64,000 nucleotides of DNA from Pseudomonas promysalinigenes. Its GTDB lineage: Bacteria; Pseudomonadota; Gammaproteobacteria; Pseudomonadales; Pseudomonadaceae. Location: positions 2,542,001-2,606,000 of the forward strand of contig NZ_CP077094.1 in assembly GCF_014269025.2 (NCBI RefSeq), given 5' to 3'. Shown piece after piece: positions 1 to 9,220 of this stretch (its first letter is position 1; the number at the start of each line of letters is the position of its first letter). Made by a program: the position numbers and the translations under genes. The notes under the pieces are model-generated. The model did not search any database. It worked only from the letters and a program-made list of their open reading frames with translations, and had not been told where the DNA came from.

Positions 1-326
1 GCATGCTGTTCTCCAACGACGAGATTCTCAAGTCAGTGAAGGTGATTTCCGGTGGTGAGCAAGGCCGTATGCTGTTCGGCAAGCTCATTCTGCAAAAGCC
101 GAATGTGCTGGTGATGGACGAGCCGACCAACCACTTGGACATGGAGTCGATCGAAGCCCTGAACTTGGCGCTGGAGAACTACCCCGGTACTCTGCTGTTC
201 GTCAGCCACGACCGCGAGTTCGTTTCCTCACTGGCGACCCGTATCATCGAACTGAGCGCCGACGGTGTGGTGGACTTCAGCGGGACCTACGACGACTACC
301 TGCGCAGCCAGGGCGTGGTGGTCTAA
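1..326 (+). CDS. ABC-F family ATPase, C-terminal fragment (5' end outside window)
   Basis: This is the last ~107 residues of an ABC-F ATPase, a soluble ribosome-associated protein with two fused ATP-binding cassettes. The fragment shows the second cassette's signature (SGGEQGR), Walker B ([12 protein letters not shown]) and switch histidine (FVSHDREF). The spacing and the C-terminal YDDYLRSQG resemble YbiT-type ABC-F proteins. The reading frame is open to the left edge, so the start lies outside the window. A hairpin just downstream probably ends the transcript. The subfamily is inferred; the ABC-F assignment is firm. Confidence 0.9.
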   Translation, partial: MLFSNDEILKSVKVISGGEQGRMLFGKLILQKPNVLVMDEPTNHLDMESIEALNLALENYPGTLLFVSHDREFVSSLATRIIELSADGVVDFSGTYDDYLRSQGVVV

Positions 327-338
327 GTCACCTGGGCC

Positions 339-360
339 GGCCGGGGCAACCACCCCGGCC
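339..360 (+). terminator. Stem-loop after the ABC-F gene
   Basis: GGCCGGGG (339-346) pairs perfectly with CCCCGGCC (353-360) around a 6-nt loop, 13 bases after the stop codon. The following GTTCCTCTC is only weakly T-rich, so this is a probable rather than classical intrinsic terminator. Confidence 0.6.
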
Positions 361-482
361 GTTCCTCTCAGGGCCGAACGGCCTAGGATCGAACATCCGG
401 TCGATTAATTAGTTAGCCTGCTTTCATTTCCTTCGCCCAACGGCCATGATTAGCCCACGCCCGCCCGTCCGCGAATGAACCC

Positions 483-1676
483 ATGACCGCGCAACAGCCC
501 GCCCCCGCCAGTAGCACGTTCACCGTCACTGTGCAGATTCTGTCGATCGTGTTCTACACCTTCATTGCCTTCCTGTGCATCGGCCTGCCGATTGCGGTAC
601 TGCCCAGCTATGTGCATGACCAACTGGGCTTTGGCGCGATCATTGCCGGGGTGACCATTGGCCTACAATACCTGACCACCTTGCTCAGCCGCCCATTTGC
701 GGGGCGGGTGGCCGATACCTTGGGTGGTAAACGGGCGATTCGCTATGGCCTGCTCTCCATCGGCGCTTGTGGTGTGTTGACACTGCTTTCGGCTTGGTCG
801 CTTCAGCTACCGCTGCTGAGCCTGGGGCTGCTGCTCGGTGGCCGCGTTTTGCTTGGGCTGGCGCAAGGGCTCATCGGGGTTGCCACCCTGAGCTGGGGTA
901 TCAGCCAGGTTGGCCCCGAGCACACGGCGCGGGTAATCTCGTGGAACGGTATCGCTTCCTACGGGGCGATAGCCATCGGCGCGCCTCTGGGCGTGCTGGC
1001 GGTGGCCGATTTGAATTTCAGCGTGCTGGGCCCGGCTCTGCTGATGCTGGCATTGCTGGCTTTGCTAGTGCTACGCACACGCCCGGACGCAGTGGTTTCA
1101 CGGGGGGAGCGGCTGGCGTTCTGGTCGGCATTCCTGCGCGTTGCCCCCTGTGGGCTCGGCCTTACGCTGGCGTCGATCGGCTACGGCACCCTGACTACGT
1201 TTGTGACGCTCTACTACTTGGAACGTGGCTGGGTTGGCGCAGCCTGGTGCCTTAGCGCTTTCGGGCTGTGCTTCATCATTTCGCGCCTACTGTTCGTCAA
1301 TGCGGTCAACCGCTTTGGCGGCTTCAACGTGGCCATGGCCTGCATGGCCACGGAGGTGCTGGGCCTGAGCCTGCTGTGGTTGGCGCCCTCACCGGCCTGG
1401 GCGCTGGTCGGTGCCGGGCTGACCGGCTTTGGTCTGTCGCTGGTATATCCGGCCCTTGGGGTCGAAGCGATAAAACAGGTACCGAGCAGCAGCCGCGGCG
1501 CCGGACTAGGCGCTTACGCGGTGTTCTTCGACATGGCACTGGCCATAGCCGGCCCAGTGATGGGCGCTGTAGCTGTGCACCTTGGCTATGCCTCGATCTT
1601 CTGCGTGGCTGCCCTGCTGGCCTTGGCTGGAGTTAGCCTGACGATGTTACTGGCGCGCCGCAGCCGTCGCAGCTGA
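483..1676 (+). CDS. MFS transporter (YhhS/arabinose-efflux-like)
   Basis: A 397-residue inner-membrane protein of the major facilitator superfamily, of usual length with about 12 hydrophobic segments. The loop after TM2 has the MFS signature (RPFAGRVADTLGGKRAI, residues ~77-93), typical of drug/H+ or sugar efflux proteins. The overall sequence resembles YhhS-type putative exporters. The substrate cannot be read from the sequence. Its 3' end overlaps the 3' end of the convergent hydrolase gene by 30 bp, so the two transcripts are antisense there and no dedicated terminator separates them. Confidence 0.85.
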   Translation: MTAQQPAPASSTFTVTVQILSIVFYTFIAFLCIGLPIAVLPSYVHDQLGFGAIIAGVTIGLQYLTTLLSRPFAGRVADTLGGKRAIRYGLLSIGACGVLTLLSAWSLQLPLLSLGLLLGGRVLLGLAQGLIGVATLSWGISQVGPEHTARVISWNGIASYGAIAIGAPLGVLAVADLNFSVLGPALLMLALLALLVLRTRPDAVVSRGERLAFWSAFLRVAPCGLGLTLASIGYGTLTTFVTLYYLERGWVGAAWCLSAFGLCFIISRLLFVNAVNRFGGFNVAMACMATEVLGLSLLWLAPSPAWALVGAGLTGFGLSLVYPALGVEAIKQVPSSSRGAGLGAYAVFFDMALAIAGPVMGAVAVHLGYASIFCVAALLALAGVSLTMLLARRSRRS

Positions 1677-2681
1677 ACGCTCGGCGGGCTCTGGAGCGCC
1701 CAGGGCCTGGGTAAAGAAGTTTGCGGTATCGCGCTGCAGGGAGTGGTGAATGTGCCGCCGATCTACGCCCTCGGCGTCCTTGCACAACGCTGGCATGCGT
1801 AGCCACTGCTGTTGGTCACAACGGGCCATGAACACGAAGTGCCCGGCACCTGCCAGCAAACGGTAGTCCGGTGCAATCGGTAACTTTTGCGCCAATTGCT
1901 CGGCATTACGGTCCACAGCCACCAGCTGGTCGCTGTCGCCGCTATAGATCAGCGCTGGCACCTTCACCCCTGCCAGGGCGTGGCGGCCGAACATCAGGCT
2001 TAGCGGCGCCATCAGCATCACCGCACCTACCCTCGCATCAGCCTTAGGTTGCAGCTCGCTGCGGTCGGCAATGAGCACCCCATGCGTCTTGCAGGCGTCG
2101 GCGTCAGTTGGGCGCTCCAGGCAATAGCGGCGCAGCCGTTCGAGGTCTGGTTGAGCCCCAGACAGGATCAACGCGGTTTCGCCACCGGCCGAATAACCAA
2201 TCACACCGACCTTGCCGTCATTCAGATAAGGGCCGAGCAAGGTATCTTCGCGGGTGGCGGTGATCGCCTCGCTGACCTGTAGAGGGCGGCCGTAAAGGTT
2301 GCTCAGGGTCCCAAGGCGGCTGTGGTCTCGAGCATTGTCGCCAGGGTGCACCACAGCCACCACGACAAAGCCCCGCCGGGCCAAGGCGGTAGCCAAGTAA
2401 TGCAGGGCCAGCGGGCTGCCAGCATTGCCATGGGACAACACCAGCAACGGAAACTGGCCGAGCGCTACCGGCGCTTCTTCGGCAACCTCGATCGGGTAAC
2501 CATCGATGCGAATAGCGCGGGGCGTGCCATTGGAGGGATAGAACGCCAGCGCCTGCATGGGCCTTGCGTCGACCGGGTCGTCCAGCGTCATATGGTGCAG
2601 GCCGGCAACCCAAGACGCAGCGTTGGCATGGCCCAATAAGCCACTGAGCAGAAATGCCAGCAAGTAACGAGAAGTGTTCAT
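1647..2681 (-). CDS. Secreted alpha/beta-hydrolase (dienelactone-hydrolase/PAF-acetylhydrolase-like)
   Basis: A 344-residue protein with an N-terminal signal peptide (hydrophobic residues ~5-21, likely cut after GHANA), so it is probably periplasmic or exported. The fold is alpha/beta hydrolase: an oxyanion-region motif VLSHGNAGS (~80), the nucleophile elbow GYSAGGE (~165) with Ser as nucleophile, an Asp in the YSGDSDQ loop and the catalytic His in AGAGHFVF near the C-terminus. It resembles predicted dienelactone hydrolases and esterases. The natural substrate is unknown. It is monocistronic and convergent with the MFS gene. Confidence 0.8.
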   Translation of the reverse strand: MNTSRYLLAFLLSGLLGHANAASWVAGLHHMTLDDPVDARPMQALAFYPSNGTPRAIRIDGYPIEVAEEAPVALGQFPLLVLSHGNAGSPLALHYLATALARRGFVVVAVVHPGDNARDHSRLGTLSNLYGRPLQVSEAITATREDTLLGPYLNDGKVGVIGYSAGGETALILSGAQPDLERLRRYCLERPTDADACKTHGVLIADRSELQPKADARVGAVMLMAPLSLMFGRHALAGVKVPALIYSGDSDQLVAVDRNAEQLAQKLPIAPDYRLLAGAGHFVFMARCDQQQWLRMPALCKDAEGVDRRHIHHSLQRDTANFFTQALGAPEPAERSAATAAARQ

Positions 2682-2767
2682 CGGTCAGCTATCGCGCAAC
2701 AGGCATCAGGATAGCTTGAGCATAGGATCAGCCAGGCGGCTGGCAGATGAAACATGAATGAAAAAAA

Positions 2768-2794
2768 CCGGCAGGCGCAAGTCGCGCCTGCCGG
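2768..2794 (-). terminator. Rho-independent terminator of azoR
   Basis: CCGGCAGGCGC (2768-2778) and GCGCCTGCCGG (2784-2794) form a perfect 11-bp stem with a 5-nt loop. Read on the minus strand the stem is followed by seven T residues (2767-2761), a textbook intrinsic terminator 18 bases past the azoR stop. Confidence 0.9.
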
Positions 2795-2811
2795 CTCTTG
2801 TCACAGGATGA

Positions 2812-3423
2812 TCAGGCCGCAGCAAACAGCTCGGAGGCGATCTGCGTTTGCGCGGCATCGATAGCCTGGGTACGCTGCTCCGGGCCATAGGCCAGGCCGT
2901 GTGCACGGACCACTTCAACGTCGGTGATGCCGATGAAGCCGAGGAACACCTTGAGGAAGTCCTCATGCCCAACCCCGGTAGGTTGGCCGGCATGCAAGCC
3001 ACCAGCGGTGGAAACAAGCACGACTTTTTTGTTACCGCACAGGCCTTCGGGGCCTGCTTCGGTGTAGCGGAACGTTTTGCCGGCCACGGCAACGCGGTCG
3101 ATCCATGCTTTGAGCTGGGTCGGTACGCTGAAGTTGTACATGGGTGCGCCAATCACCACGGCGTCGGCGGCGAGAAATTCTTCCAGCGTCTCGGCGCTGA
3201 GCTTGGCTTCGAAGGCCTGCGCCGCATCACGGGCTTCTTCGGGGGTGCCGGCAGCCATCAGTGTGGCGGAAGAGAAGTGAGCAATGGCATCGGCTGCCAG
3301 GTCCCGGTACACCACTTCGATGGTTGGGTCGGTGGCTTTCCAAGCCTGCACCACTTCACGGCTCAGTTGGCGAGAGGCGGAATTGTCGCCCAGGATGCTC
3401 GAATCGATATGCAACAGTTTCAT
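2812..3423 (-). CDS. azoR: FMN-dependent NADH-azoreductase
   Basis: A 203-residue cytoplasmic flavodoxin-fold oxidoreductase of the AzoR family. It reduces azo bonds and quinones with NADH and FMN, probably as detoxification. The N-terminus [12 protein letters not shown] followed by SASRQLS is the FMN phosphate-binding region. [18 protein letters not shown] (~95-112) and the STAGG segment (~140) are the other flavin-contacting stretches, and the length is normal. The start at 3423 is chosen because AGGAGA lies directly upstream and because a longer in-frame start would add a non-conserved tail. It is divergent from a LysR gene, which probably regulates it. Confidence 0.92.
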   Translation of the reverse strand: MKLLHIDSSILGDNSASRQLSREVVQAWKATDPTIEVVYRDLAADAIAHFSSATLMAAGTPEEARDAAQAFEAKLSAETLEEFLAADAVVIGAPMYNFSVPTQLKAWIDRVAVAGKTFRYTEAGPEGLCGNKKVVLVSTAGGLHAGQPTGVGHEDFLKVFLGFIGITDVEVVRAHGLAYGPEQRTQAIDAAQTQIASELFAAA

Positions 3424-3505
3424 GGGACTCTCCTGTGATTGAAGACCGCAGCAGTGGGCGATCACGATGAGGAGAATCCTACCGGGAGGTTCAATGGCTG
3501 AAAAG

Positions 3506-3522
3506 TAGCGAAAAATACGCTA
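3506..3522. promoter_or_regulatory. Candidate LysR-type operator between azoR and the LysR gene
   Basis: TAGCG-N7-CGCTA is a perfect inverted repeat fitting the T-N11-A pattern of LysR-type binding sites. It sits in the 131-bp divergent intergenic region, nearer the regulator start. Assignment to the adjacent LysR protein is inference. Confidence 0.5.
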
Positions 3523-3554
3523 GTTTGTCCCATCAATGGAACAGTGGATCGGCC

Positions 3555-4457
3555 ATGCAAGACCTTAACGACCTCTTCTATTTTACCCAGGTAGTCGAAG
3601 CCGGCGGTTTCGCTGCCGCCGGGCGCCAGCTGGGTATACCCAAGTCGCGCCTGTCACGGCGTATCGCAGAACTGGAAGAACGCCTGGGCATCCGGTTGCT
3701 ACAGCGCACAACCCGCCAGCTCAAGCTTACCTCTGTAGGTGAGCGCTATCTGCGTCATTGCCAAGCCATGCTGTTGGAGGCCCAAGCCGCCGACGAAGTG
3801 GTCGCGAGCATGAGCAGCGAGCCGCGTGGGCGTTTGCGCGTGTCGTGCCCAGTGGCACTGGCCCACGCGTTTCTGCCGGATGTGATCGCGGGGTTTCTGA
3901 AGCTTTACCCGCAGGTGCAACTGGACATGGTGCTACTGAACAGGCGTGTCGATCTGATATCCGAAGGTATCGACGTCGCCTTGCGTGTACGCGACCTTGG
4001 CGACGAAGACCCAGCACTGGTCACCCGTCGCCTGCGCCAGGCACAGATGCAGCTGGTGGCAGCGCCGGGCTTCGCCGATCACGTACGCCACCCCGCCGAC
4101 CTTGCCAGTTTGCCTGTGCTTGGTGCAGCCGAAGCTGATCGCTTGGTGCACATGCAGTTACTTGGGCCAAACGGTCAGCGTCAGGACATCGCGCTGGAGC
4201 CGCGGCTGGCCATCGATGACTTTGTCGTGCGCAATGCCGCAGTGCGCGCCGGGCTAGGTTTCACGGCACTGCCCAGCATGTTCTGCGAAGCGGAACTGGA
4301 ACGCGGTGAGCTAGTGAGGCTGTTACCTGACTGGTCCCTACCTGGCGGCTATCTGCAGGCAGTCTACCCTCATCGTCGTGGACTGTTACCTGCCGTACGG
4401 GCATGGATCGACCACTTGGCTTTATCCTTCGAAGCCTGCGGGGAGCGTTATGTCTAA
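3555..4457 (+). CDS. LysR-family transcriptional regulator
   Basis: A 300-residue LysR-type regulator. The N-terminal winged helix-turn-helix is clear (DLNDLFYFTQVVEAGGFAAA, then LGIPKSRLSRRIAELEERLG). A periplasmic-binding-protein-like effector domain follows at ~90-300 (GRLRVSCPVALA onward). This variant, with IPKSRLSRR, is common among regulators next to quinone or azo reductases and efflux genes. The start at 3555 (MQDLND) is preferred over an upstream in-frame TTG at 3525 because family members begin about there. It probably controls divergent azoR. The last codons overlap the next gene's start by 8 bp. Confidence 0.88.
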   Translation: MQDLNDLFYFTQVVEAGGFAAAGRQLGIPKSRLSRRIAELEERLGIRLLQRTTRQLKLTSVGERYLRHCQAMLLEAQAADEVVASMSSEPRGRLRVSCPVALAHAFLPDVIAGFLKLYPQVQLDMVLLNRRVDLISEGIDVALRVRDLGDEDPALVTRRLRQAQMQLVAAPGFADHVRHPADLASLPVLGAAEADRLVHMQLLGPNGQRQDIALEPRLAIDDFVVRNAAVRAGLGFTALPSMFCEAELERGELVRLLPDWSLPGGYLQAVYPHRRGLLPAVRAWIDHLALSFEACGERYV

Positions 4458-4809
4458 GCCGCAAATGAGCCCGCAACAGGTGGCAGCCTTCTGCCTGGGC
4501 CTGCCAGGTGCTCGAGAGGACTACAAATGGGGCGGCATCCGGGTGTTTTCCGTGGCCGGCAACAAGATGTTCGCAGTGCTCGACCTGGCCGGAGCAGGGT
4601 TGTCGTTCAAGGTGGCCGACGAGTTGTTTCTGGGCTATTGCGACCGCCCTGGCGTGCGCCCAGCCCCTTACCTCGCACGCGCCAGGTGGATCAGCATGCA
4701 ACCGCCCTACCCCATGGGCTGTGAGGAGCTGTGCGACTTGCTGCAGCGCTCGCACCAGCTGGTGGTACGCCGGCTGCCCAAGCGTCAGCAGGCGGCCCTG
4801 CTAGGTTGA
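4450..4809 (+). CDS. MmcQ/YjbR family DNA-binding-fold protein
   Basis: A 119-residue protein of the MmcQ/YjbR family (CyaY-like fold with a double-wing motif). The typical core is present: FCLGLPGAREDYKWG, then VFSVAGNKMFAVLDL and LSFKVADE, ending in LLQRSHQLVVRRLPKRQQ. The length is normal. The biochemical role of the family is not settled. The ATG at 4450 overlaps the LysR stop by 8 bp, implying translational coupling. The gene abuts the convergent DUF1294 gene with no spacer. Confidence 0.8.
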   Translation: MSKPQMSPQQVAAFCLGLPGAREDYKWGGIRVFSVAGNKMFAVLDLAGAGLSFKVADELFLGYCDRPGVRPAPYLARARWISMQPPYPMGCEELCDLLQRSHQLVVRRLPKRQQAALLG

Positions 4810-5238
4810 CTAGTTAAAGGGCAGGAAACGGCTGCCAAGGAACAGATAGTCCAGCCAGAATACTTGATGAAGCAGCACGATGATCCAGAACACCAGTTGG
4901 TAAGACACTTTACGCGTTTTGTGGCGCAACAACTGTTGAGCTATCAGTGCACCAGGCCACCCCCCCAGCAGCTCGCTGGCATGCAACACTTTTTCCGGCG
5001 TGCGCCAAGCATTGCCTCGGGCCTGACGTTTGTCATGCCAGTAAAGCAGCAGGCTGATCAGGCTGACCAGTGGATACAACGCCAAGGGCACCCAGCCATG
5101 GCCATCGAAGGCCATCGAGGCCGCGCCAAGGCCGGGTAACAGGCACAGTAAGCCCCAAAGCAACCATTTCAGCCGAGCATGGCTCACGCCCGTTGCCTGC
5201 TCACCACGGCGTGGTGCGGTGTTCTGAACCCGCGCCAT
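4810..5238 (-). CDS. DUF1294 integral membrane protein
   Basis: A 142-residue membrane protein with about three hydrophobic segments (~25-42, ~50-66, ~115-135). It carries the DUF1294 hallmark: YWHDKRQAR, then WRTPEKVLHASELLGGWPGALIAQQLLRHKTRKVSYQ. The function of the family is unknown. The ATG lies one base after the uppP stop, so it is almost certainly co-transcribed and translationally coupled with uppP. There is no cold-shock domain fusion as seen in some relatives. Confidence 0.85.
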   Translation of the reverse strand: MARVQNTAPRRGEQATGVSHARLKWLLWGLLCLLPGLGAASMAFDGHGWVPLALYPLVSLISLLLYWHDKRQARGNAWRTPEKVLHASELLGGWPGALIAQQLLRHKTRKVSYQLVFWIIVLLHQVFWLDYLFLGSRFLPFN

Positions 5239-5239
5239 G

Positions 5240-6070
5240 TCAGCTATGCACCGTTGACCAGTCGACCCAGCCGAACTGCCACGTGGCCAGAATTAGCAAC
5301 CCGAAGACAATCCGATACCAGGCGAATACCGCGTAGCTGTGGTTGGCGATGAATTTCAGCAACGCCCGCACAGCAATCATGGCAAAAATGAACGAGGTCA
5401 CGAAGCCAAGGGCAAACACCGGCAGATCACTGGGTTCGAACAGGTGACGGTATTTGTAGCCTGAGTACACCGCCGCACCAACCATGGTTGGCATGGCCAG
5501 AAAAAACGAGAACTCTGTGGCGGCCTTGCGCGACAGGCCAAACAGCAGGCCACCGATGATGGTCGAACCGGAGCGCGAGGTGCCAGGTATCATCGCCAGG
5601 CACTGCACGAAGCCAATTTTCAGTGCATGCGTCCAGCGCATGTCATCGACATGATCGACCGCCACGCTGTGCTGACGGCGTTCGGCCCAAAGCATGATTA
5701 CGCCTCCGATCACCAATGCCGCGGCAACAGTGATTGGGTTAAACAGGTACTCGTGGATCAGGTCGGCGAACAATACTCCCAGCACCACAGCAGGGAAAAA
5801 TGCCAACATCAAGTTTGCCGTGAAGCGGCGCGCCTTCGGCTGATTGCCAAGGCCGATCACCACATCCAGGATCTTGCGGCGCAACTCCCACATCACTGCC
5901 AGGATCGCCGCCAGCTGGATGATGATATTGAATGCCATGGCTCGTTCCCCGCCAAAACCTATCAGGTCGGCGACGATGATTTGGTGACCTGTACTTGAAA
6001 TCGGCAGGAACTCTGTCAGCCCCTCGACCACACCTAGAATGATTGCCTGAAAGGCAGTCCAAAAATCCAT
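5240..6070 (-). CDS. uppP: Undecaprenyl-diphosphatase (bacitracin resistance, BacA family)
   Basis: A 276-residue polytopic inner-membrane enzyme that dephosphorylates undecaprenyl diphosphate, recycling the lipid carrier for peptidoglycan and O-antigen synthesis. Both catalytic signatures are present: [14 protein letters not shown] near residues 17-30 and [10 protein letters not shown] near 160-169. Length and hydrophobicity are typical of BacA/UppP. It heads a two-gene unit with the DUF1294 gene and is divergent from the chemoreceptor gene. P. putida strains usually carry more than one uppP-like gene, so this may not be the only copy. Confidence 0.95.
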   Translation of the reverse strand: MDFWTAFQAIILGVVEGLTEFLPISSTGHQIIVADLIGFGGERAMAFNIIIQLAAILAVMWELRRKILDVVIGLGNQPKARRFTANLMLAFFPAVVLGVLFADLIHEYLFNPITVAAALVIGGVIMLWAERRQHSVAVDHVDDMRWTHALKIGFVQCLAMIPGTSRSGSTIIGGLLFGLSRKAATEFSFFLAMPTMVGAAVYSGYKYRHLFEPSDLPVFALGFVTSFIFAMIAVRALLKFIANHSYAVFAWYRIVFGLLILATWQFGWVDWSTVHS

Positions 6071-6196
6071 CGATCCCCCGATGAGGCACTGCTGGCAGCA
6101 GGCCTGTTTTTTCTTGATTTGCTTGTCACCGCACGCGGCGCGGCCTTTTTACAGGCACATGTGGGACAAACGCCAGCGGAAAAGTTCTACAGAATT

Positions 6197-6224
6197 AAAG
6201 GTTTCATCTCGCCGGGCCGAAATC
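6197..6224 (+). promoter_or_regulatory. Sigma-28 (FliA) promoter for the chemoreceptor gene
   Basis: TAAAG (6197-6201), then exactly 15 bases, then GCCGAAAT (6217-6224). This matches the flagellar sigma-28 consensus TAAAG-N15-GCCGATAA at all five -35 positions and six of eight -10 positions. It lies ~140 bp upstream of the chemoreceptor start in the same orientation, as expected for a motility-regulon gene. Confidence 0.7.
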
Positions 6225-6364
6225 CTAGCTAAGGGGCATGACAAACTCGCGTGAGCCTGTGGCAGAGTAGTCAATAACTAGCACTTAGCCATTAGTCGGG
6301 TGCCTGTCACCTGGAAAGCATGTTTGGATGCACCTGAATAACAAGAACAACAGGAGTGGGTTCG

Positions 6365-7999
6365 ATGAAGGCATTGCGATCGATGTCGATCAGCAGCCGT
6401 TTGTGGCTGATCTTGGTGGTTGCAGTCGGCATGCTGGTGTTGCTCGGCCTGTTGATGCTGCGCCAGATCCACGGCGATCTGTACCAGGCCAAGGCGGAGA
6501 AGACACGTCACGTGGTGCAGACTGCCGCTGGGGTGCTGGCCTATTACCAAGCCCTCGAAACGACTGGCACGCTGACCCGCGAGGCGGCTCAGCAGCAGGC
6601 GCTGCAAGTGGTCAAGGCACTGCGGTACGACCACAACGACTATTTCTGGATTAATGATCTGTCGCCAAAGATGATCATGCATCCGGCTAACCCCAAGCTC
6701 GATGGCCAAGACCTCTCCGCGATCCGCGACCCGGACGGTTTTGCCGTCTTCAATGAAATGGTGGCGCTGGCCCGCAGTCACGGTGCCGGCCCGGTCGACT
6801 ACCGTTGGCCCAAGCCGGGTGCCAGCGAGCCGGTGGCCAAGACCTCCTATATACAGTTGTTCGAACCGTGGGGCTGGATCATCGGCTCTGGCGTGTATGT
6901 CGACGACGTTCAGGCCGAATTCGCCCGCCAGTTACGCGACGCTTCGTTGCTCGGGCTGGCCATCGCAGTGCTCATGGCACTGGTGGTATTGATGATCGCC
7001 CGCAGCATCGCTCGCCCGCTGCAAGAAGCCGTGCAGGCCATGGGCAACATCGCCAGCGGCGAAAGCGACCTGACTCGGCGCCTGGACACCCATGGCCGGG
7101 ATGAAATCACTTACCTGGGCCAGCACTTCAACCAATTCAACGGCAAGCTGCAGGGGGTAGTCGGTCAGCTTCAGGGCGCCGCACAGGCTTTGGCACAGTC
7201 CGCCGGGCACGTCGGCGACAGTGCTGGTGCTGCGCAACACCATAGCGCTCAGCAGTCGATGCAGATGGATCAAGTGGCTACAGCGGTCAATGAGGTGACT
7301 TACGCCGTGCAAGACGTGGCCAAGACTGCCGAGCAGGCCGCTGGGGAGATGCGCGCGGCCCAGCAGCAAGTGGAACATGGCCAGCAGGCCATTCACGGCA
7401 GCTTGCAGCAGATCGAGCGCCTGTCGGCGACCATCGACCAGGCGGTGCAGGTTATTCGCGACCTGGCTTCGCACAGCACTAAAATCGGCGGTGTACTGGA
7501 GGTTATCCGCGCCATTGCCGAGCAAACGAACCTTCTCGCGCTCAACGCTGCGATCGAAGCCGCTCGGGCTGGCGAGCAGGGCCGGGGTTTTGCCGTGGTC
7601 GCTGACGAAGTGCGCCTGCTTGCCCAACGCACGGCGCAGTCGACCGCCGAAATCAACACCATGATCGAGCACCTGCAAAGCCAGTCAGACGCGGCGGTCA
7701 AAGCCATCGACACCAGTAGCGAGGCCTCGCGCCAGACCGTGCAACAAGCTCAGCAGGCCGGCACCAGCCTGGACGCGATCAGCCAGGCGCTGCACAGCCT
7801 CACTGCCCTCAACGCCTCGATTGCCAGCGCCACTTTGCAGCAATCCCACGTGGTCGAGGAAATCAACCGCAATGTGCTGGATACCGCAGGCTTATCCCAA
7901 CAGACTGCCGAGGCGGCGCGTCAGTCCAGCGACGCGGGTGTCGCCCTGGGGCAGTTGAGCGAGCAGCTGCAGCAACTGCTGCGTCAGTTCCGCCTCTGA
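6365..7999 (+). CDS. mcpP: Methyl-accepting chemotaxis protein, sCache_2 type (McpP-like)
   Basis: A 544-residue membrane chemoreceptor. TM1 is at ~12-32 and a periplasmic single-Cache domain at ~40-190 ([20 protein letters not shown] and [14 protein letters not shown] are sCache_2 hallmarks). TM2 (~195-215), HAMP (~216-270) and a cytoplasmic signalling domain with the hairpin core ([20 protein letters not shown]) follow. In P. putida the receptor in this gene order next to uppP is McpP, which senses acetate, pyruvate, propionate and lactate; that specificity is inferred here. The ATG at 6365 is preferred over a GTG at 6356 because CAGGAG (6351-6356) then has proper spacing. A sigma-28 promoter lies upstream. 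Confidence 0.88.
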   Translation: MKALRSMSISSRLWLILVVAVGMLVLLGLLMLRQIHGDLYQAKAEKTRHVVQTAAGVLAYYQALETTGTLTREAAQQQALQVVKALRYDHNDYFWINDLSPKMIMHPANPKLDGQDLSAIRDPDGFAVFNEMVALARSHGAGPVDYRWPKPGASEPVAKTSYIQLFEPWGWIIGSGVYVDDVQAEFARQLRDASLLGLAIAVLMALVVLMIARSIARPLQEAVQAMGNIASGESDLTRRLDTHGRDEITYLGQHFNQFNGKLQGVVGQLQGAAQALAQSAGHVGDSAGAAQHHSAQQSMQMDQVATAVNEVTYAVQDVAKTAEQAAGEMRAAQQQVEHGQQAIHGSLQQIERLSATIDQAVQVIRDLASHSTKIGGVLEVIRAIAEQTNLLALNAAIEAARAGEQGRGFAVVADEVRLLAQRTAQSTAEINTMIEHLQSQSDAAVKAIDTSSEASRQTVQQAQQAGTSLDAISQALHSLTALNASIASATLQQSHVVEEINRNVLDTAGLSQQTAEAARQSSDAGVALGQLSEQLQQLLRQFRL

Positions 8000-8010
8000 A
8001 CCACACTTGG

Positions 8011-8036
8011 GCACCAGCCGGTGACACGGCCGGTGC
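8011..8036 (+). terminator. Stem-loop terminator after mcpP-like gene
   Basis: GCACCAGCCG (8011-8020) pairs with CGGCCGGTGC (8027-8036) with one mismatch around a 6-nt loop, 11 bases after the stop. The downstream T tract is weak. Confidence 0.55.
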
Positions 8037-8105
8037 TCGTTACACGCTACAACTCACGCACGCCACAGGCTACAATCGCCGCCCTTTGCCAACCAAGGAT
8101 CGCCG

Positions 8106-8672
8106 ATGTCCGGCCTCGAACTCATCGCCGCCGTGCTCGGCGTTACCGCCGTGTGGCTCACCGTCAAGCAGAACGCTTGGTGCTGGCCAATCGGCCTGAT
8201 CATGGTGCTGATCTACGGCTGGCTGTTCTACGAGGTCAAACTCTATTCAGGCATGCTACTTCAGTTGGCCTACGCTGTACTTCAGCTTTACGGCTGGTGG
8301 CAGTGGAAACGCCCCGACCGGGTCGAGCAGGCCCGGCGGGTCTCGCACCTGCCGCTGCGCAAGCTGTTGTGGGGCCTGATGGCTGGCCTGGGACTGAGCT
8401 GCGTACTGGGCGCTGCAATGGCTGGCTGGACCGATGCTGCCGCCCCCTGGTTGGATGCGACACTGACCGGTTTCAGCCTGGTCGCGCAATTGTGGATGGC
8501 ACACAAACGCGTGCAGTGCTGGCCGCTATGGATCGTGGTCGATATCGTTTACGTAGGCCTGTATCTGCAGCAACAGCTGTATTTCACGGCCGGGTTCTTC
8601 AGCGTGCTGACCTTGATCGCAGTACGCGGTTGGCTGCAATGGCGCCGCGATCCAGCATTGGTGCCGGCATGA
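8106..8672 (+). CDS. pnuC: Nicotinamide mononucleotide/riboside transporter PnuC
   Basis: A 188-residue inner-membrane protein of the PnuC family, which imports nicotinamide riboside by facilitated diffusion and relies on intracellular phosphorylation for trapping. About seven hydrophobic segments are visible. The family motifs are present: LTVKQNAWCWPIGLI near the N-terminus, YGWWQWKR (~60-67) and AHKRVQCWPLWIVVDIVYVGLYL (~130-152). Its stop overlaps the start of the downstream kinase-like gene (ATGA), so transporter and trapping enzyme are coupled. Confidence 0.92.
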   Translation: MSGLELIAAVLGVTAVWLTVKQNAWCWPIGLIMVLIYGWLFYEVKLYSGMLLQLAYAVLQLYGWWQWKRPDRVEQARRVSHLPLRKLLWGLMAGLGLSCVLGAAMAGWTDAAAPWLDATLTGFSLVAQLWMAHKRVQCWPLWIVVDIVYVGLYLQQQLYFTAGFFSVLTLIAVRGWLQWRRDPALVPA

Positions 8673-9220
8673 AAGTCCTGGTCCTGTGCGGCCCCGAATC
8701 GACCGGTAAGAGCTGGCTGAGCGGCGAGATCCAAGCGCATTTCGGCGGCGTTGTGGTAGCCGAATACGTCCGTCACTTCATCGACCAGCAGTGCCGGGAC
8801 ACCTGCTATGCCGACGTGCCGACCATTGCCCGCGGTCAACTGGACTGGGAAGACCGGGCCCGAATGCTGGCGCCTGAGCTGCTGATTCTCGATACCCACC
8901 TGCTCAGCAACATGCTCTGGAGCCGCGCGCTGTTCGGCGCATGCCCGCCTTGGTTGGAACATGCCTTGCTAGACAGGCATTACGATTTGCATCTGCTGCT
9001 CAGTCCTCAAGGGGTGAGCTGGGTCGCTGATGGTCAGCGCAGTCAGCCAGACCTTGCCGACCGACAGGTTTTTTTCGAGGACAGCCACCGCTGGCTGCTG
9101 CACCATAGGCAAACCTTGGAAATTATCGACGGCGACTGGCCGCAGCGCAGCGCCAATGCCTTGCGGGCGGTTGAGCGTCTGCTCGAAGATAAAATGCCAA
9201 CCTGCCCCACTGAGTGTTAA
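8669..9220 (+). CDS. AAA/NadR-type ribosylnicotinamide kinase-like protein
   Basis: A 183-residue P-loop protein with Walker A GPESTGKSWL (~8-17), then EYVRHFI (~32-38) and LLILDTHLLSN (~70-80). These match the C-terminal ribosylnicotinamide kinase domain of NadR (AAA_28). The NMN adenylyltransferase and DNA-binding domains of full NadR are absent. Start-stop overlap (ATGA) with pnuC supports a role in phosphorylating imported nicotinamide riboside. The ATG at 8669 is chosen because of that overlap; the frame is open further upstream but inside pnuC. The kinase activity is inferred from family and context. Confidence 0.82.
   Translation: MKVLVLCGPESTGKSWLSGEIQAHFGGVVVAEYVRHFIDQQCRDTCYADVPTIARGQLDWEDRARMLAPELLILDTHLLSNMLWSRALFGACPPWLEHALLDRHYDLHLLLSPQGVSWVADGQRSQPDLADRQVFFEDSHRWLLHHRQTLEIIDGDWPQRSANALRAVERLLEDKMPTCPTEC

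Noticed and set aside
8021..8668. N-terminal extension of the NadR-like kinase gene upstream of 8669
   Set aside because: The upstream part lies wholly inside pnuC in another frame and encodes an Arg-rich non-conserved sequence. The ATGA overlap marks the real start.
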